A DNA stretch of 64,000 nucleotides, from positions 23,176,558 through 23,240,557 of the forward strand of contig NC_030388.2 in the NCBI RefSeq assembly GCF_001625215.2, written 5' to 3'. The stretch is from Daucus carota subsp. sativus (taxonomy: Eukaryota; Streptophyta; Magnoliopsida; Apiales; Apiaceae). Shown piece by piece: positions 33,871 to 46,429 of this stretch. The translations under genes were made by a program, and so were the position numbers. Numbering within the stretch: position 1 is the first letter of the stretch; each line of letters opens with the position of its first letter. The notes under the pieces were generated by a model. It made no database searches, was not told the origin of the DNA, and saw only the letters and a program-made list of their open reading frames with translations.

Positions 33871-36800
33871 AAGCAGAAGAACGTGCCTTCTACCACGTCT
33901 TAGATGAGGATGAGGCGCGCCCTTCTTATCCAAATCCTTCTTCTAATCTGTATGATCACCCCCCAGTTTCGGAGTATGAGCTTGACTTGAAGATGCAGGT
34001 TGAAGAAGACAGTATTGCGAAGTTGTGCTGTGACGTATATTTACTCTGAATCTTGAAGACTGGAGTGTTGGACGTGTCTCTGTATACAACATATATACAC
34101 AATTATATTTAGCAAAATAATAAGGTTAGTATTTACCTCATGGCGCGCCCTGTTAGGGGAAGGCGCGCCTCTCGATAATTTCAAGAAAACGCTGTTCGGG
34201 GGAGACACATCTTGTAAATATCCTCGATTCACATTACTTTCATCCTGAGCTCACCTTACGAATTCTTTTCCTGTCTAAAAATAGCTAATAAATAAAATAT
34301 TAGGTTAGAGATACACAATATTTATTATATAAACACCACACATAAATATATCAATATATTAATAATAATTCATACTCGACAAGAGAAATATATAATTCGA
34401 TTACGCATAAAATATTTAAATTTAAAACATACATATCCAAGAATAAATATATGCATGACAAGAATATATATACCAAATGAAAATTACAAAAAATGAAAAG
34501 CACTTATCTTTACATTGAACATAAGAATCTCCATGTACCTGCACTTATATTAGTTCAATACGAGAATAATTTTCTATGACATGAGATAAGAGTTTAATAC
34601 GTAATTATTTTAATATAAAGAACTACTAATGAAAATTTCGTGCCATAATAAATTAACGAGTTAAAATGCATGCAATATTTTATTTACAGAAAATTCACAA
34701 AAATATACCGAGTACTTAAAAAGAATTACTTATCTCAACAAAACATGTTGCAGTTTCTTCTGGTGTTTGCTTGCACCATCGCCGCATCTTTTTTTAAACT
34801 TATATCTCTCGAGCTAAGTATATAAATAATGATGTACGTACCTTTTTAGCGCCCTCTAGTTGCAACTTGCAAGCATCAATCCGAAAATAAGCTCACAGTG
34901 ATCTCCTGTCTTGGTCATTTTTATTATGACACACAGATATTAAATACTTAAAGAATGGATATGCATGATCATGATCATGATCACAACAGTAGTATTGTGC
35001 CATCAAGTAGCAGCACGAGGATGGTAACTTGGCAAGTAATAAGATGCATCCATAATGAATACATCAAACAAAACAAAAAACAAATCAGAAGCAGCAAATA
35101 AAACAAAGCCCTGCATCATCGAATGATAGTCCTCGTGTCTTGGAATCCTGAATTGCTTTCTCACATAAAAATTATAAACTTTATTCATCAACATACAGGT
35201 CACACAATTTATATACAATAAACATATAAGTGAGAAAATGCATACAATATTAGCTAACAATAATATATATTTGCATTTTATAGAATAAAACCGAAAATAT
35301 ACACTAAAAGTACATATCATGAAATTTTTAATGCATGACAAAAGCAAGTGCTGGAAATTTAAATAAATAAAACAACAAACTTATCTGGGTTTGAAGTTTG
35401 AACCAGGCCGATTCTTGCATGCAAATTGTCTAACCTCCTTCGCCGTACGTGCTTGTTATTGCCTTTTCCTTTATTTTTCAACACGCTTCTCCATCTTACA
35501 TGTACTACTGTTTTTGCTTAAACTTTGCACTCTTTTCAAAATACCACATTAACTGACAAGTCTCAAAATTAAATCAAATTACCACGTATTAAAGTTAGCT
35601 TTCAAGCAGGTGTCGTAATAATGAATTTTCATGTACATGCATAATTTGATATTCATTTTTTTTTTTTTTTACAATAAAGCACTCTTTTAGCGAAAAACAT
35701 AGAATAAAATATATGATCATTTTGTTTCACAAGTATTTTAAAATAATGCAAATGTATATTTAAAGAAAAATATACTTATCTTTTACGAGGAACTGGCCAA
35801 CTAATTCTGAAGACTCTGGAGGCTAGCTTTTCTTTTTACCAGCCGGTCCCATAAATAAAAAGATGTCAGATGGCCAGGTGATCTCCTTGCTTTTCTCCTT
35901 TTCTGTCAGGCACACTCCAAAGTCCAAATCATATTTAAAAACTGGTTAAGCAATAAATTCCTAAACAATCTCTAACTTCAATTTAAAAAATTAATTTATA
36001 AAGTCAATTAATAGTGGCTAAGATAAATGACACAATATAATATAAGTGAATTCAAACACGCGAAAATATGATAAACATTATATATGTAAATAGAATTTCA
36101 ACATAATTACGTTCATGAAATTTATGTAAACATTAAATATAGAATATATCTAACTTGCGATCTATTATAAAAATATTATGTATGTATAATAAACAAATAA
36201 GTAAATGTATAATATAAAAGAAAAGACTTATCTTTTCAGATGGCCGGTTCAGAAATTTCCAGAAAGCCCCCTGTTGGATTGCATGTGTATGGTTCCTTCT
36301 GATGGGAAACAGTTCTTGTGACCATGTTGGCTGATATCTATCAACCTTGTTGTCATCGCAATATGAGCAGCTAGTCATTATATGATAAACTACACGTCTG
36401 CAAACAACCAAAACGGAGGGCAGGGAGAAAAGCTGCTTCGCTAGCCTTTTATGGCTCATAGCATAAAACAATCTTGCATCCATGTGTGCGGAGACTTCTT
36501 TCCAAAGCTAGAGCTATACAAAGATTTTTATATGTCGTTCTTCCTCTTAGCAAGATAACCTTGTCGGATCTTTTATACTTTATAAGTCAAAACATGAGAA
36601 CACCATGGATTAGCTGCCTTGTAGTAAATTTCTTGTCCCGGCAGCGACCATATATGTATTAGCAGGCAGCTCGTCTTCATATACCCAAGTCTTTTCCTCT
36701 TATCAAGCAGGAGGGATGCTTGTTTTGCTATAAATTCTTTTATCTGCGTTAATCTTCTCAGCAAAGTTTTCTATCTTTAGGCTGCAATTGATCCACCTCA

Positions 36801-37228
36801 TGTTATGGATTGATCTTTGACCACAGTCTTCACTAATCGATGCACACGACCACCGATATATGAACCTTCTGTTGGATTTTAGAACAACAGCAGAATCTGG
36901 GTAGCATCGGAAGCAGGTGAAGCCGGTATACACTCGTTGGTTCTTATTATCTTCGTCGCACCTTTAGGCTCGGTAGACACCATCATGCCATACGCATGGC
37001 TGATACCCGCACGCAACCTAACGTTAAGATGATGCGTGATTCCTCTGAATTATCTGGTGGTCATATACGCCTGGTATGAATACGAGTTTACAACCACCGA
37101 ACAGCAGCCTCTCACGCTACTATTTAAGTTTTAATTATATACACAACACCACTTTTGTTTAAGTCCTCGGATGATCGTTTGTCCTCCACAAACGAAAGAT
37201 CTAAAGGCCCCTCCTTCTAGCGCCAATT

Positions 37229-38016
37229 TGTTAACGGAGGAATTTGGTAGTTAACAAAATTCGAGGTTCGTGGCCGGAATTAAGATCTATGATGGTGGCT
37301 GAGCGGTGGTGATGAGATTTTAGGGGTGGCTGAGATTAGGGTTTCGAGTTGCCTCCAGATGCTCCCAACTCGTGTCCCCCTAATTTGCCTACGTACCCCT
37401 ATATTTATAGGGGATCAAGCCAGTACGTAGTTCTTTTCTCCTTAGGAAACCTAAACCTAATAGGATTAGGCTTCCCCTTCTGCTATCTTCCTCCTGAAAG
37501 GGGCCCAATACGATGAGGCCTAGTCTTGGGCCTTGTAGACTCTCGAGCACCCAAGACTTACCCCAAATGCAAGGACGCTTCTCTACTCCCCGACAGGGAC
37601 AACCCGCCAGACTACAGAGATAGAGCCTTCCAGGGTGTATCTTCGAGAAGGTTCCACAAGCTCCCCGACAAGGACAACTCGCCAGACTACAGAGCAAGGC
37701 CTCCTCTAATCTTCATTCTCTATCTCCCAAGGAGGGCAACTCCTCAGACTACAAGGTAGAGTCTTCGACAAGTTAACAGTAGGATCTATACACACCCAAG
37801 GGCGTCCCCCTAGGTAAAATATGTCCCCTTCTGCCTTTCAAATGACGATCTTTCTCTGTAAGTTTCAACTTGGCGCGCCCTAAAGATAAGGCGCGCCCAA
37901 TCTTCTTGAAGTGGTCTCTTCTGACTGACATGGCTAGCTTGGGCTTGGTCCACTCCTGAGCCCATCATACTCTTCTTTTATGGGCCGGGTCTTCATGGTG
38001 ATTTTTGCGTATAACA
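37229..38016 (-). repeat. 5' LTR of the minus-strand element
   Basis: 788 bp, same sequence as the copy at 32558-33345, with the putative primer-binding site at its inner edge and GATAT on the outside. Confidence 0.88.
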
Positions 38017-38224
38017 GATATCATTATCATTTCAGCCCTTGACTAGTACTGTATCATCAAGTAGCCCAAAAACAAACATAAACGAACGAGTCTAGACTGA
38101 TTAGTACCTAATATTTGAATCATTCATTTTCCAGAACTCTAGAGTCTAGATTGTGATCACCAATACTAGATTAATCTTTTTTTATCATTACACAACGTTT
38201 AATCTGTCCACAAGTCTCCAACCG

Positions 38225-38440
38225 AGCATCAAAAACTCCATCAAATGTCTTCAAACTGATGGTGCAATGCTGATCAGGAACTCAACAAAATGTCTGTAAA
38301 CTGATTATGTATTTCGTTAACCTGAATCTCATATACAAATTTGTGCCTTTACTAGCTTAACAATATTTGTTTATCTTACTGTATGAGTTTCCGTAGAAGA
38401 AAATGATCATAACCACAATCTGATATTATACGATTCTACT
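38225..38440 (+). pseudogene. Extra copy of the type A kinase 3' untranslated region
   Basis: CCATCAAATGTCTTCAAACT, a stretch with AGGAACTCAAC, and TATGAGTTTCC...AGAAGAAAATGATC follow the same order as the sequence just downstream of the A3 stop codon (31300-31480). No kinase coding sequence precedes it; the LTR element ends about 210 bp upstream. It marks one more duplicated A unit, now lost. Confidence 0.6.
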
Positions 38441-40593
38441 ACTACAATGAAGCCAAGCAAGATTTATCTCTAAGGGCAGTCTATGTTTAAAAGGTATCCT
38501 TTTGCACACAAAAAATGAAGCCATGTATGAACCAGTTGAATCCTGTTTACTGGGGTGTAGTCTTTGTAATTGAACCAACCTGAGCCTATTGATCTTATTT
38601 CTAAGCATGAACTGTAAAACTTTTAGCCAAGCCAAATTCAACCATAACTGCTATCATCAATCTTTCTGATTTCTTCCTACAGAATTAAAACCGAAAAGGC
38701 ATGAAGAACGGTCTTTCGTGGCCCAACCCAACCTGGACTACATACATTTCACACCTACTTTTTATCAAGCCTCATCAACTTGAAGATGAACTCAAACGAA
38801 CAGATATAATATTATACTCAACTCGACTCCAGCTGTTTATCAGTAATGGTGTGTTCAATCTGGATTTTTAGTCAACTCCATGAATATTTTAAAAAAATTT
38901 AAGCAATAGATTACTGTTATTAAAAACTACCCTATTACAGATGAACACAGCCTCATACTCTTATATCAGTTTTAAAAAGATTAAGCAATAGATTAGTGGT
39001 ATCATACAAATATTTATTCTAAGCTACCCTATTACAGACAAACACACTCATAGTCTCATATCAGTTTTCATGAGGCAACCTGTTGAATCCCATATTCGAC
39101 TGTACATAAATTAATGGAGAGTTCATATTCTTTTTTCAATCAATAGCTGAATCATTTTCTTTTTATTATTACAAATAAATTACGTTGTATATGTTTAAAT
39201 ACATCATAAGCTTCTGATATTCTCCTTAAATTGCCACATGACTAGACTAAAACGATGTGAGACTTGAGAACTTGAGATGTGGGATGTCACAGTTATCCTC
39301 TAGGCAAAATAAAATGGCAATAGACTAAGTCAAAAGAAACTAGCAGGGGAATAACAGAAAGCCAACTGCATAAATCCAACTATATGTGATTACCATGAAG
39401 GAAAACACGTTTAATATCTCAGAAAAATACCCCTTTGCCTCGGCGGTGATCTGAGCCCGGCACAACATAGACCAACCAGGACTTTCTTCTTGGTACCAAA
39501 AATAAATAAGGGGCACTTGCCAAATCAATTATACATCAAAAGGTGTCATCATTCTTTGGACTGAAAAAATAACTTGCTTCTTGACACTTCAAAGAAGACA
39601 GAATGCATGGAGCAAACTGTTGCAACTCCAGCAAGACCGGAACTTAATTTGGTAAAAGTTGCAGTCCTGCCATCAATAGGTTGGTGAATAATACTCAACA
39701 TAAAACAGTTGAACTTCAAAGAAAAAGAATACAAGTCCAAACCTAGATCACATGATCTAGAAGCAAGTAATTATCTGTTTGGTAATTTTAGCAGGAAGAG
39801 CGCTTGTTTGAACACTTCACAATTTTATAACATGAGATTTGTACCTTATTTTTACAATTCACTTTCAATTTTGCACGAGTATTTGCACTAGTAATATTTC
39901 ATTACATCCCAGTATCCCATGTGCACGCGCACATGCAGTGCTAATATATCATTGTTAATTATTCCAAAGATCACAGTAAAACTTGAAGTCGTGTGGACAA
40001 TTAGCATTACTTGTATTGATTAATGAAAAGATGCACATTATTATTAATATCTACATGTCAAACAATTACAATCCTGTTGCCTTTTGATGGAAGTTGAAGA
40101 AAGTGAGAGGTTTTAGACAAGGATAAAAGACCTAAATCGATATGAGATCCTGAGAGATCGAATAAGATGATGGTGTGATAAAACATTCAAGATATGCAAA
40201 AAGTCCCGAGGGTGAGGTGGGGAGGATTTTTTTGAATCTAAAGGGAATCAAGCCTCGAATTAAACTTCTGATACTGAATGTGCAACAAAATTAATAATGT
40301 ATAAATCACAAAAACTTCATATGATACCAACTATAAAGAAATGCAACCTAATAAAATTTACTAGAATTCAAAGGGTTGAAAACGGACGGAGTCGGAGACT
40401 CATAAAGACACGATGACAACTTACAAATTGGCCATGTTGTCACATTGGTCATGTCATCATAATAAGGACACATGCAAATACAGAGTAACTGCAAAATATG
40501 ACCTAATTGAGGTATTGACCTTTACACAATGTCTCTTATCCCGTACACCCTATACTGACTCAATAATGAAATGTAGGTAGCATTATTTACCAC
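38441..40593. other. Intergenic region between the receptor kinase cluster and PP1
   Basis: Moderately AT-rich with several short open frames, none with recognisable motifs. No transposon ends were identified. Confidence 0.4.
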
Positions 40594-40649
40594 TCATATC
40601 TTTGCAGTCATTGGGAACTTTTTCATATCTTTGTAGTCATCGGGAACTT
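40594..40649. repeat. 29-bp tandem duplication over the PP1 stop codon
   Basis: Two 27-nt copies, 40594-40620 and 40623-40649, differ at two positions. The right copy contains the last codons and the TGA of the PP1 gene; the left copy lies in its 3' untranslated region. Confidence 0.85.
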
Positions 40650-42346
40650 GTTCTTTTTCTCAGCTGGCTTAAGAATTTGAAAAGAACACATCAAATTTCC
40701 ATCTACGCTCATCATTGCACCAGCATTATCAAATTCTCCACAGTAATTTGGAGCAGAGAAGATGGTGACCAGCTGCCTCTCAGCAAAGAATTCATAACCA
40801 TCCTCCACAACCTGTATAAAGCATTATATTAGTAGGGAGAATTGTAAAAGATTAAAATTAAGCCACACACATGTTTAGGGTAAACCTGATGAGCACGACA
40901 AACAAGGTCCAACTCATGCTTTGCTAAGAACTCCGACACTTTGTCAGGACCAAAGGTGAATGAAACTCCTCTATCATTCATTCCCCACCCTTTTAAATCC
41001 TTACATGGATCTGACCAGAGTAAATCACATAGCAAACCAGTATCAGGTATAGCAGTTGGCCGTGGTAAATTCCTTATCAGATCCAGGTTCACAAGATCAG
41101 GAGAAAGTCCCCCATGCATACACAATATCTTATCATCAATAAGAGCCGCCACAGGAAGACAATTGAAACAGTCAGTAAAAGCCTTCCATAGTTTTACATT
41201 AAATCGCCGCTTACATTCATCATAAAACCCATAGATTCGGTTTATAGAAGCACATTCATGGTTTCCCCTTAAAAGGAAAAAGTTCTCTGGATATTTAATT
41301 TTGTAGGCCAGCAAGAGACATATAGTTTCCAAGCTCTGTTTTCCACGGTCGACATAGTCTCCTAAAAATAGATAATTTGCTTGAGGAGGATGACCACCAT
41401 ATTCAAAGAGTCGTAACAGATCACTGTACTGCCCATGAATATCCCCTGATATACAGGCAACAAACATTACATAATAAGAATACAGGCATAACCCAAGGAC
41501 AGGACATAAAAGAAAAGGCAAGAATTTTCTGCCTATGTTCTAAACCAATTACCGACTTCAAGAATCTGCAATCACTTAACTTTTGTATCTTGTAGGAAGA
41601 ATAAAAAGTTCAAGGCCCCCATATAAATTTCATGATTATCACTTCCAAATTCCTTTTCATGCAAGTCATTTCTGAGTGGCCATGAAAAGTAGATGTTCCC
41701 TATCTCCCGCTTCTATAAACCAAAAATCCCTCCGAATTGGCTAATTTTAGATTCTAAGCACAACTACCTTTGACCGCAAACAAACTATCACCTAAAGCCC
41801 TAAACAGCACTAGCTAACAATTTTCAGCCCAAAGAAAAGCCACAAATCCTTCAGGCAGTAAACTAAAAATATAATCACTTAAACCTCTGACTTTTCATTA
41901 CCCAAAAACAAGATATACATTATATGATTCAAAAGTTAATATTCCCATTTCCTTAATCAAGGTCCAATGACATTATTAAATTATTCAGATTTCCTAACTA
42001 TCACCAAATTGGTCAAATGATTCACATTTCAAGCAATTCATCAAACAAACCAAACATAAAACAATAAATCATCCATAAAGGCGAAAACTTTACCAAACAC
42101 ACCAACAAAACCCCAATAAACACAAAACAAGTAAAAGGGCCATAACCAAAAGATGAAAAAAGAAGTACCACAAATCTTGATGGGTGCTTCAAGTTCAAGA
42201 AGATTAGGCTGATTAAAGAAGATATCACGAGCTGCAACACAAAGCTGCTTGATTTCGGACTCTAAAAGCTGAACGGGTTTACCCGGTTTGGCTGATCGGA
42301 CTTCAATTAGCCTTTCAATTAGGTTATCTAAAGCTGAAGACTCCAT
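40623..42346 (-). CDS. Serine/threonine protein phosphatase PP1 catalytic subunit (TOPP type)
   Basis: Three exons, 42346-42169, 41445-40886 and 40811-40623, with GT-AG borders give 308 residues, the usual length for plant type-one phosphatases. All signature motifs are present and in order: GDIHGQ (metal ligands, at the exon 1/2 join), GDYVDRG, RGNHE (about 120), MHGGLSP, LLWSDP, RAHQ and [13 protein letters not shown]. The N-terminus ([11 protein letters not shown]) and short C-terminus fit the family. PP1 removes phosphate from Ser/Thr in many nuclear and cytosolic targets when joined to regulatory subunits. The first exon ends in the middle of the GD motif codon. A 29-bp tandem duplication covers the stop codon but does not change the protein. 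Confidence 0.96.
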
Positions 42347-42614
42347 TTTTATCTTCTTTAATCTTGATAAATGTGGGCGAAAAATTGATCCAAACCCTAA
42401 TTTTTTGAATTGGTTTTTGAATGAGAGGGCTTAGAATTGGGAAAGAAAACAATGTGGCAGGAGTAGAGTGACAGTGCTAATATACATACAGAGGCACGTA
42501 TATGTGGTGTAAAGTGAGTACTGACAGTCAACCACTGTATCTCAACTGTAGACCGGTAAACACAGTTGCAGACACTTTTCGTAGACACGGATAGAGATTC
42601 AAACATAAATTATA

Positions 42615-42851
42615 CTCGGTCTCTTTCATTTTTTAACATTATTTTTCACTGCTCCAAACATTTTAATGCGCATATAAAATATAATTTTATAAATTTTTTT
42701 AAAAAATTTCATTTTTTGAGTTAGATACTCAATTTTTATTCTGAAAAAAGAAATTTTCAAAAAGAATTATAAAACTATATTTTTTAGACGCATTAAAGTG
42801 CTTGACACGTCCCCGTCCCCCAATATTAAGAATTGAGAGAGACCGAAGGAG
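42615..42851. mobile_element. Stowaway-type MITE near the PP1 5' end
   Basis: Ends CTCGGTCTCTTTCATTTTTT and GAGAGAGACCGAAGGAG with TA on both sides (42613-42614 and 42852-42853). The inside matches the element at 21240 (ATAAAATATAATTTTAT / ATAAAACTATATTTTT arms and CACGTCCCCGTCCCCCAATA). It lies about 270 bp upstream of the PP1 start codon, so it could affect that promoter. Confidence 0.82.
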
Positions 42852-42937
42852 TATACGTTTTTATACGACGAGCCTTTGACACATCCAAATTCATAAATGA
42901 TTTTAGTAAGCGTCCATGGATACATAATATACAAATC

Positions 42938-42978
<41 letters not shown>

Positions 42979-43310
42979 TTTATTAAAATATAATATTTTT
43001 TATTTTTGAAAGTTAGAGATTTTTAGGTTTTATTTCTTTATTTTTGAAATTCCGTGTATTAAATTTGAATTTTTAGATTATACTAAAATATTGAAATATT
43101 TATTTAAGTTTTTAAAATATTTTAAAATATCTAGTAATATTAAATTATATTTAAGAATTTAATTATATTTTGTTGAAATTATTTAAAATTTATTATAATA
43201 TGATATGATTGTAATCAAAATTCAGAAATTTTTTAATTTTATATCATTGTTCGAACTTTAATCTCAAACAAACAAACACACTCTACAATACAGTATAACC
43301 AAATAATCAA
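42852..43310. other. AT-rich spacer with (AT)n microsatellite
   Basis: An (AT)n tract of about 32 bp lies at about 42942-42974 and the rest is AT-rich. Its last nine bases (43302-43310) are the left target duplication of the next MULE. Confidence 0.6.
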
Positions 43311-45926
43311 GGGATAATTAATTCAAACGTCCTTGAACTATAGGCTGTTTATTGTCTAGGTCCCTATCCTATTTTTCTCAATATTGCGATCCTTAAACTT
43401 TCAAACTTTTCTGATTCGCATCCTTCCGTTAAAAATCAACTAACAGACGTTAGTCAATGCTTACGTGGCAGATGCTTATGTGGCTAAAGCTGACGTGGCT
43501 AGTGGTTACGTGGCAATTTCTCAAAAAATTTAATATCTCATAAAATTTGTTGTTCATTTGTATTGTGCTCGAATTGCAATTAGAAATTAGCATAATTGCA
43601 CAACAAAAATCAGACATTCCGCAATATCACATTTAAATTAACATCCAAAATATACTCATGTTTAACAGTGGAAGACAAATAAAGATCACAATTCACAACT
43701 GAAATCAACACTTAGAAATAGTAATACTGAACATCCAAAAGCTAAGATAAACTACTTCAGTTGTGAACATCAAAATGAAACTGTTTCATTAAGGCTGGCT
43801 AGAACTTGGTTTGGCCTTTGCTGCGGATGACATATCAGAAACACTTCCAGTTGGTTGTGATGAGACTCTGATTGTTTCTCTTGTTGTTGAGAAATATGTG
43901 TGACCATCTTTTAACATAAAAACACCTATACCAGCTGGTGGAAGTGGAGGAGGTGGAGGTAGAACTTCAACATTTTTTGCTTTGGGTGGTCTTCCCCTCT
44001 TCCTCTTAGGTTGTCCCCCTTCAATTGTTGGTTGCTCGTTCTTATTTTTTTGACTTGATGCCTTTTTCATCCTCTGCAATTTGAAGCAAAAAAAAGTACA
44101 ATGTAGTTAACAAGATTTTTTTTGTCTTAACTTAAAAAAAGGGATAAATACCTTTTCTGTAGCTTGTGCCTTTGCTGCTGCTGCTTGAGCCTTTTTTGCC
44201 TCAGCTTCTTGCCTCTGTCTTTCATCACATTCTTCCTTTGATGTCAAACAAGTGGACTTATTATGACCATACATCAAACACAAGCTGCACCTCATCCTGA
44301 TGCCTTTTTTCCCCAACTTTACACCTGCACCAGGCTCCCCTTGTTCCCTTTTTCTGTGTTTTTTAGGCCTCCCAGGCATACTCCTTGCTTTTGGGGGAAG
44401 AATATCTGGATACGGAGTATGTGGCCAATATAAACTCCCTCTCATTGGTTTAAGCATGTTTGCATATGCTTTCATGTAAACAACTTTGGAATAGCATTCA
44501 TGTACCATTTCTTCTGGATTCAGATTCATTGCAAACAAAGATTGGCAACCATGACTACAAGGAATGCCTGATAAATCCCATCTTCTACATGAACATGTTT
44601 TTTTGGCTATATCAACAACCCACTGTCCACCATCAATATCTCTCACCTCACACTCATCAGCACCCGTCCAAGTAGATTTGCAGAATTTAGTGGCCTCAAT
44701 TGAGTGATTCAACTTCTTAATAATCTGAGGGCAAATTCTAGACTCAAAATTAGCCATTAAATCACTTGAATCTGTGGAGTCTATTGAAGGCATTCTAAAA
44801 GAGTCACTACCATGATCACTCTCCCAATCAACATCTTCAGCCAAGTCAACTTTCTCTTTATTCTTTTTCTTAGCCTTAGCTTTTGCCTTATCGAAGAAAC
44901 TACTAATGGGAACAGACATATCATCAACATTGTCCACATTAAGCTCATCTACAGCTGGGTTCTTTTTAGTAGCAACAACCTGTTTCTTCTTACTAATTAT
45001 CTCATTAAGCTCCTCATCCTTGTCACTCTCATTTTCACTATAATGTCGATCACTTTCAGTTTCATTACCAAAATCAGACCCTTCCTCATCATTATAATCA
45101 TAATAATCACTACTCCCACTGTCTTCACTCACAAATTTTTCATCCTCATCACATTCATTCACATTTTCACAAGCATGATCAACATAAATGACACAAGTAC
45201 CAGTTTTAGTAGCATAAGTACACATGTCATTAACAATATCTTCACTCCACAATAATTGACAATTATCAAGTGACTCACCCTCCTTGTGCCAATATATCTT
45301 ATAGTTTTTATACCCAAGCCTCTTCTCTACCAAATCTTTGCATGAATCAAGACATATTGTATCTATGCTCTGGCATTTAATTAGTTCTACTTTACCTTCT
45401 TCATAGAGCCGTATGCGATTCTTGTAAGTAAACACTCCCCCATGATGAATTCGAATATTGACATAGTAAATCCCCATCCCTGCACATATACACACAATCA
45501 ATAAGAGAAAAGTATATACATGTATATATATGATCTTGTATGTCTGTACATACCTCATATGATATAAGGATCGCTGTCAATCGAGCCCCAGCTTAGTGAA
45601 GAAAGAAAATCCCCAATCGCTCTAGAACCCTAATTCTCGTGTGTTAGTACGCTGCTTAGCGAGTGTTAGGTGCGTGGATGTTTTATTTTTGGACTTAAAT
45701 TGACTTAACTTAAATTGATTTTAAATGACAGCTCAGTTTTTAATTTTTTAATTTTATTTTTTGATCTGCCACGTAAGCGTTGACTGACATCTGTTAGTTG
45801 ATTTTTAACGGAAGGATGCGAATCAGAAAAGTTTGAAAGTTTAAGGATCGCAATATTGAGAAAAATAGGATAGGGACCTAGACAATAAACAGCCTATAGT
45901 TCAGGGACGTTTGAATTAATTATCCC
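43311..45926 (-). mobile_element. MULE with 162-bp terminal inverted repeats
   Basis: Inverted repeats 43311-43472 and 45765-45926 match over 162 bp with only about four differences, beginning GGGATAATTAATTCAAACGT. Flanking 9-mers AATAATCAA (43302-43310) and AATGATCAA (45927-45935) differ at one base. The long near-identical ends and 9-bp duplication define a Mutator-like element. It carries one minus-strand gene (annotated next). The high similarity of its ends suggests a fairly recent insertion. Confidence 0.9.
43789..45477 (-). CDS. MuDR-derived protein lacking the transposase core
   Basis: Two coding exons, 45477-44152 and 44073-43789 (GT-AG, phase 0), give 536 residues. The start is the ATG at 45477 (MGIYYVNIRIHHGG), after a probable 5' untranslated intron. 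The N-terminal about 100 residues resemble the MuDR amino-terminal domain. A long acidic, Ser/Asp/Glu-rich stretch with Lys patches follows. It then jumps directly to the region after the transposase core, with KKTCSCRRWDLSGIPCSHG (SWIM zinc finger), a CCHC-like finger MRCSLCLMYGHNKSTC, an Ala/Gln-Lys stretch, the basic motif PKRKRGRPPK and a proline run. The DDE catalytic domain of MULE transposases is absent, yet the frame stays open across the gap. It may bind DNA or RNA and compete with active transposase, but it should not catalyse transposition by itself. Confidence 0.75.
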
Positions 45927-45981
45927 AATGATCAACTACACGAGTGATGCAATTTGTTACTTGTTAGGAACTGTCGAGACA

Positions 45982-46214
45982 CATGGCTGTGTTCACTTCG
46001 TAATTTTTTGTGAGAAAAATTGTGAAGAAACATGATGTAAAAATGGGATGAGCATTTCTTTCAAAACATGTGAGTTAGAGTTACAGTTAAAATAATAAGA
46101 TTGAAATGGTTGAAGGAATGTAAATTATATACATTATCTTTGATCAATACCATTTTAGAGTACAAAATTCATTCTATTCTCCCTCCATTCCATTCACTCC
46201 AAGTGAACACAACC
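45982..46214. mobile_element. hAT-type MITE, diverged copy
   Basis: Left end GGCTGTGTTCACTTCG and right end TCCAAGTGAACACAACCT form an inverted repeat. The CATTCTATTCTCCCTCCATTCCATT segment next to the right end matches the better-preserved element at 57668-58020. A clear 8-bp duplication was not found. Confidence 0.6.
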
Positions 46215-46429
46215 TAATAGCTGCTGCTGCATTCCACTTGGTTTGGGTGGATGGTTCGGCACAAACTAAACACTTGGGATTACGTGGATAGGTGGAATGT
46301 GCGTCCATTATGCTAAACATTCAGAATTCCACTTCTCAGTAGCACCAACTACATTTTACAGTATTTCTACTTGTATGCTCTCTGATTTTGATCGCATTCA
46401 ACCATAGTTTTTTCATCATTAATTCCTTA

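Larger units (their letters stand above)
32558..38016 (-). mobile_element. Complete LTR retrotransposon without gag or pol (LARD-like), minus strand
   Basis: Two 788-bp LTRs (32558-33345 and 37229-38016) read the same throughout, start TGTTAACGG and end TATAACA, and are flanked by GATAT (32553-32557 and 38017-38021). Orientation comes from the internal ends. On the minus strand, TTGGCGCTAGAAGGAGGGG next to the LTR at 37229 looks like a primer-binding site, and GATCTGGGGGGTAGT next to the LTR at 33345 looks like a polypurine tract. The 3.9-kb interior shows no gag, protease, reverse transcriptase or integrase motif, so it is non-autonomous. LTRs and interior carry several GGCGCGCC palindromes. 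On the minus strand the LTR has a TATAAATA box (near 32735). Confidence 0.9.

Noticed and set aside
33417-33933. Three overlapping minus-strand frames rich in Leu-Pro-Arg-Pro
   Set aside because: Produced by the 62-bp GC-rich repeat in several frames; no start context or homology.
34041-36933. Short frames in the LTR element interior as a captured protein gene
   Set aside because: The individual frames show no recognisable family; only the recurring AG/ATAAGT pattern was kept, as a finding.
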